Assembly: GCA_010671975.1 (NCBI GenBank)
Contig: JAAHIA010000206.1
Coordinates: 1 to 8,598 of the forward strand
Direction: 5' to 3'
Source: Leptolyngbya sp. SIO4C1
GTDB taxonomy: Bacteria > Cyanobacteriota > Cyanobacteriia > Phormidesmidales > Phormidesmidaceae
Length of the DNA stretch: 8,598 nt
How positions within the stretch are numbered: the first letter of the stretch is position 1; each line of letters starts with the position of its first letter. This document shows, piece after piece, positions 8,131 to 8,598 of this stretch. The notes beneath the pieces are model-generated. The model was not told the origin of the DNA and did no database searches. It saw only the letters and a program-made list of their open reading frames with translations. The position numbers and the translations under genes are program-made.

Positions 8131-8598
8131 TGGGCGATCCGGGAACGGACGACACCATTGTCGGCACCGACGGCGATGACGATATGCTAGATGGTGATCG
8201 CGGCAGTGACACCATTGCCGGCGGCCTCGGCGGCGACATCATCATGGGCGGCGAAGGCGCTGATGTATTGCGCGGCGACCTTAACCTACGCTCTCCCCAA
8301 GACGATGAGATGGGCGGTGACGACATCATCTTCGGTGGCTCGGGTGACGACATGATTGGTGGTAAGTCTGGCAACGATATCCTCAGTGGCGACGCGGGCG
8401 ATGACATGATCTGGGGCGACGACGGCGACGACATCCTCATGGGCGTCACCGGCAACGACATCCTCGTCGGCGACAACTTCTCCGGCGGCAGCGGCAGCGA
8501 CCTGTTTGTCTTTGGTAACGGTGATGGCACTGACACCATTCTCGACTTTGAGGTCGGCATTGACCGCATTGGTCTCGTCGATGGCGAACTGGTGTTTG
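4854..8598 (+). CDS. Large RTX protein with repeated Calx-beta-like and PPC modules (3' end missing)
   Basis: I translated this frame by hand; it stays open for 1248 codons to the window end. The ATG at 4854 is the only usable start: the frame is blocked by TGA at 4779-4781, no other ATG, GTG or TTG lies between, and the next in-frame ATG is near 5925. There is no good Shine-Dalgarno sequence, only a weak AAAG, which is common in cyanobacteria. The order is: N-terminal beta module (1-167), Calx-beta-like modules (168-302, 303-426), PPC (435-601), second N-terminal-type module (615-770), Calx-beta-like module (772-907), second PPC (928-1093), RTX repeats (1094-1215) and the start of a tail (SDLFVFGNGDGTDTILDF). 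The N-terminus has no hydrophobic signal, consistent with type I secretion. There is no enzyme domain in the visible part; a structural, adhesive or surface role is inferred. The stop should lie roughly 170 bases past the window if its tail matches the upstream gene. Confidence 0.93.
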   Translation, partial: MSTPVISLQTITGTFDGTPDENRDRILAPELVEFLGDQPGASVFSLVLDVDGDIPAEGLEVIVNSDSDFSEYFSGLGRQPFSLGGEVVEAVYAEDGVTPTGIKLLVTGPNALFSFTVAETEEAETDGPETLAFSLAEGTGYTVNSDAQAATITFYDTLADVPAPASTPTVGISIDNTELVEANGDSLTLTFNVDGDIPDDGVLVYVDSGIRAAVGEFNIFAAEVSGGVFPASNFLSSGFYFKVFEDGASITLDVFDETTNPEIEPEDALEGIESFTFSIVEGPGYAIDASAGSVSYTIADAADSVPLVSLETSPAVLAESEGTVSVHEFTVSTVPPADGITVSVNAPELGEFDLDQIMVTGGAIAGVTETGFDFTITEQTATIELPIADDGETEGIETATFTLQPGAGYLVDPDSSGGEFTLSDTPVAPPPTDSETNDTIATAVATGLTADNPFVTIDGELDQQRIPPVDRTEDVDMYAVDLSVSDVLRIDTDARAIFDSSESPDTVVRVFDADGNQLAQSDDDFAPDELFAPGAQDSYLEFTPDAAGTYYVGISSFGNGIFDFFVDDDGTLTNDPYDPNEAGSGTGRSFGQYVLNMSLNQELTPTETEIPTSTGDGPTVSLLATPATYDSSDNLISNALVQFTPDGSASILTLGLDVDGTIPEGGVEVYLTSNIDLSTVFNTGAPFSPSGAEVLGAVFNDAGEPVGLRVNLTSSTNIINLNLADPEEAPTDGEETVTFTLEPAAGYVVGDDAFSTTIYDTVADVPALPTVPTVGISVSETELVESEGNTTTLTFTLDAPPPEGGVVINVDSGIRAALGEFNVFDAEITGGNFPSPNFQASGFFFQMTEQTATITLSAFDETTNPQIPAEDALEGIEELTFTVQPGVGYAIAPDADSITVTIADNPDSVVIDPDESGGEGDDPMIPFEEEFNDTIADAVDTELSADNTSFIMQAEIDSTRATRNLIDATEDVDMYAFTLQAGDTVMLDVDSIPYELEAFEDEQRVDTELRIFNEAGEELVLNTEAPAPGELFESGRDAYMEFTAEETGTYYAGVALLSNRAYDPNVQGSGSGRVFPDFGINVGEYTFEATLMVGDPGTDDTIVGTDGDDDMLDGDRGSDTIAGGLGGDIIMGGEGADVLRGDLNLRSPQDDEMGGDDIIFGGSGDDMIGGKSGNDILSGDAGDDMIWGDDGDDILMGVTGNDILVGDNFSGGSGSDLFVFGNGDGTDTILDFEVGIDRIGLVDGELVF
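8132..8496 (+). repeat. RTX (hemolysin-type) calcium-binding repeats of the second gene
   Basis: This region encodes GGxGxDxhx-type repeats (examples: GSDTIAGGL, GGDIIMGGE, GADVLRGD, AGDDMIWGD, DGDDILMGV) with a loop at DLNLRSPQDDEMGG. It matches the RTX block of the first gene without gaps at a constant offset of 4456 bases, including a 36-base identical run (3962-3997 against 8418-8453). Its expected role is Ca2+ binding and type I export. Confidence 0.9.

Noticed and set aside
8132..8598. Repetitive GGCGACGAC-type DNA as a CRISPR or satellite array
   Set aside because: The periodicity is explained by RTX nonapeptide codons (27-base steps) in an open frame; there are no unique spacers.

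Overview
The window looks like cyanobacterial chromosome. The octamer GCGATCGC (HIP1, a cyanobacterial signature) occurs six times in 8.6 kb, where chance predicts about 0.13. The domain set (Calx-beta-like modules, PPC domains, RTX calcium-binding repeats) is typical of large secreted cyanobacterial proteins. I cannot name the genus.

Layout: two very large plus-strand genes in tandem, both cut by the window edges, separated by a 544-base non-coding region. The first (start of window to 4309) enters already open and ends at TAA. Its order is: remainder of an N-terminal beta module, two Calx-beta-like modules, a PPC domain, two tandem histidine-phosphatase domains, an unnamed domain of about 190 residues, an RTX block and a conserved C-terminal tail. 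The second (4854 to past the window end) starts at ATG and stays open for 1248 codons. Its order is: N-terminal module, two Calx-beta-like modules, PPC, a second N-terminal module, one Calx-beta-like module, a second PPC, and an RTX block almost the same as in the first gene. It lacks the phosphatase segment.

Both proteins are acidic, rich in D, G and T, and carry RTX repeats near the C-terminus. The second, whose N-terminus is visible, has no signal peptide. This fits Ca2+-dependent type I secretion with an uncleaved C-terminal signal. The pair reads as paralogues sharing an adhesive/structural front and a secretion back end with different central parts: a double phosphatase in one, a duplicated beta-rich module in the other. 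An extracellular or surface phosphatase role is inferred; the substrate is unknown. No type I transporter genes lie in the window.

The intergenic region holds four clear dyads, repeated TCTCGA hexamers and an orphan, near-perfect Shine-Dalgarno sequence just after the first stop codon. Base composition shifts inside the first gene: its first ~1.35 kb is AT-richer than the rest, suggesting a mosaic origin. No RNA gene, CRISPR array, transposase or minus-strand gene could be supported.
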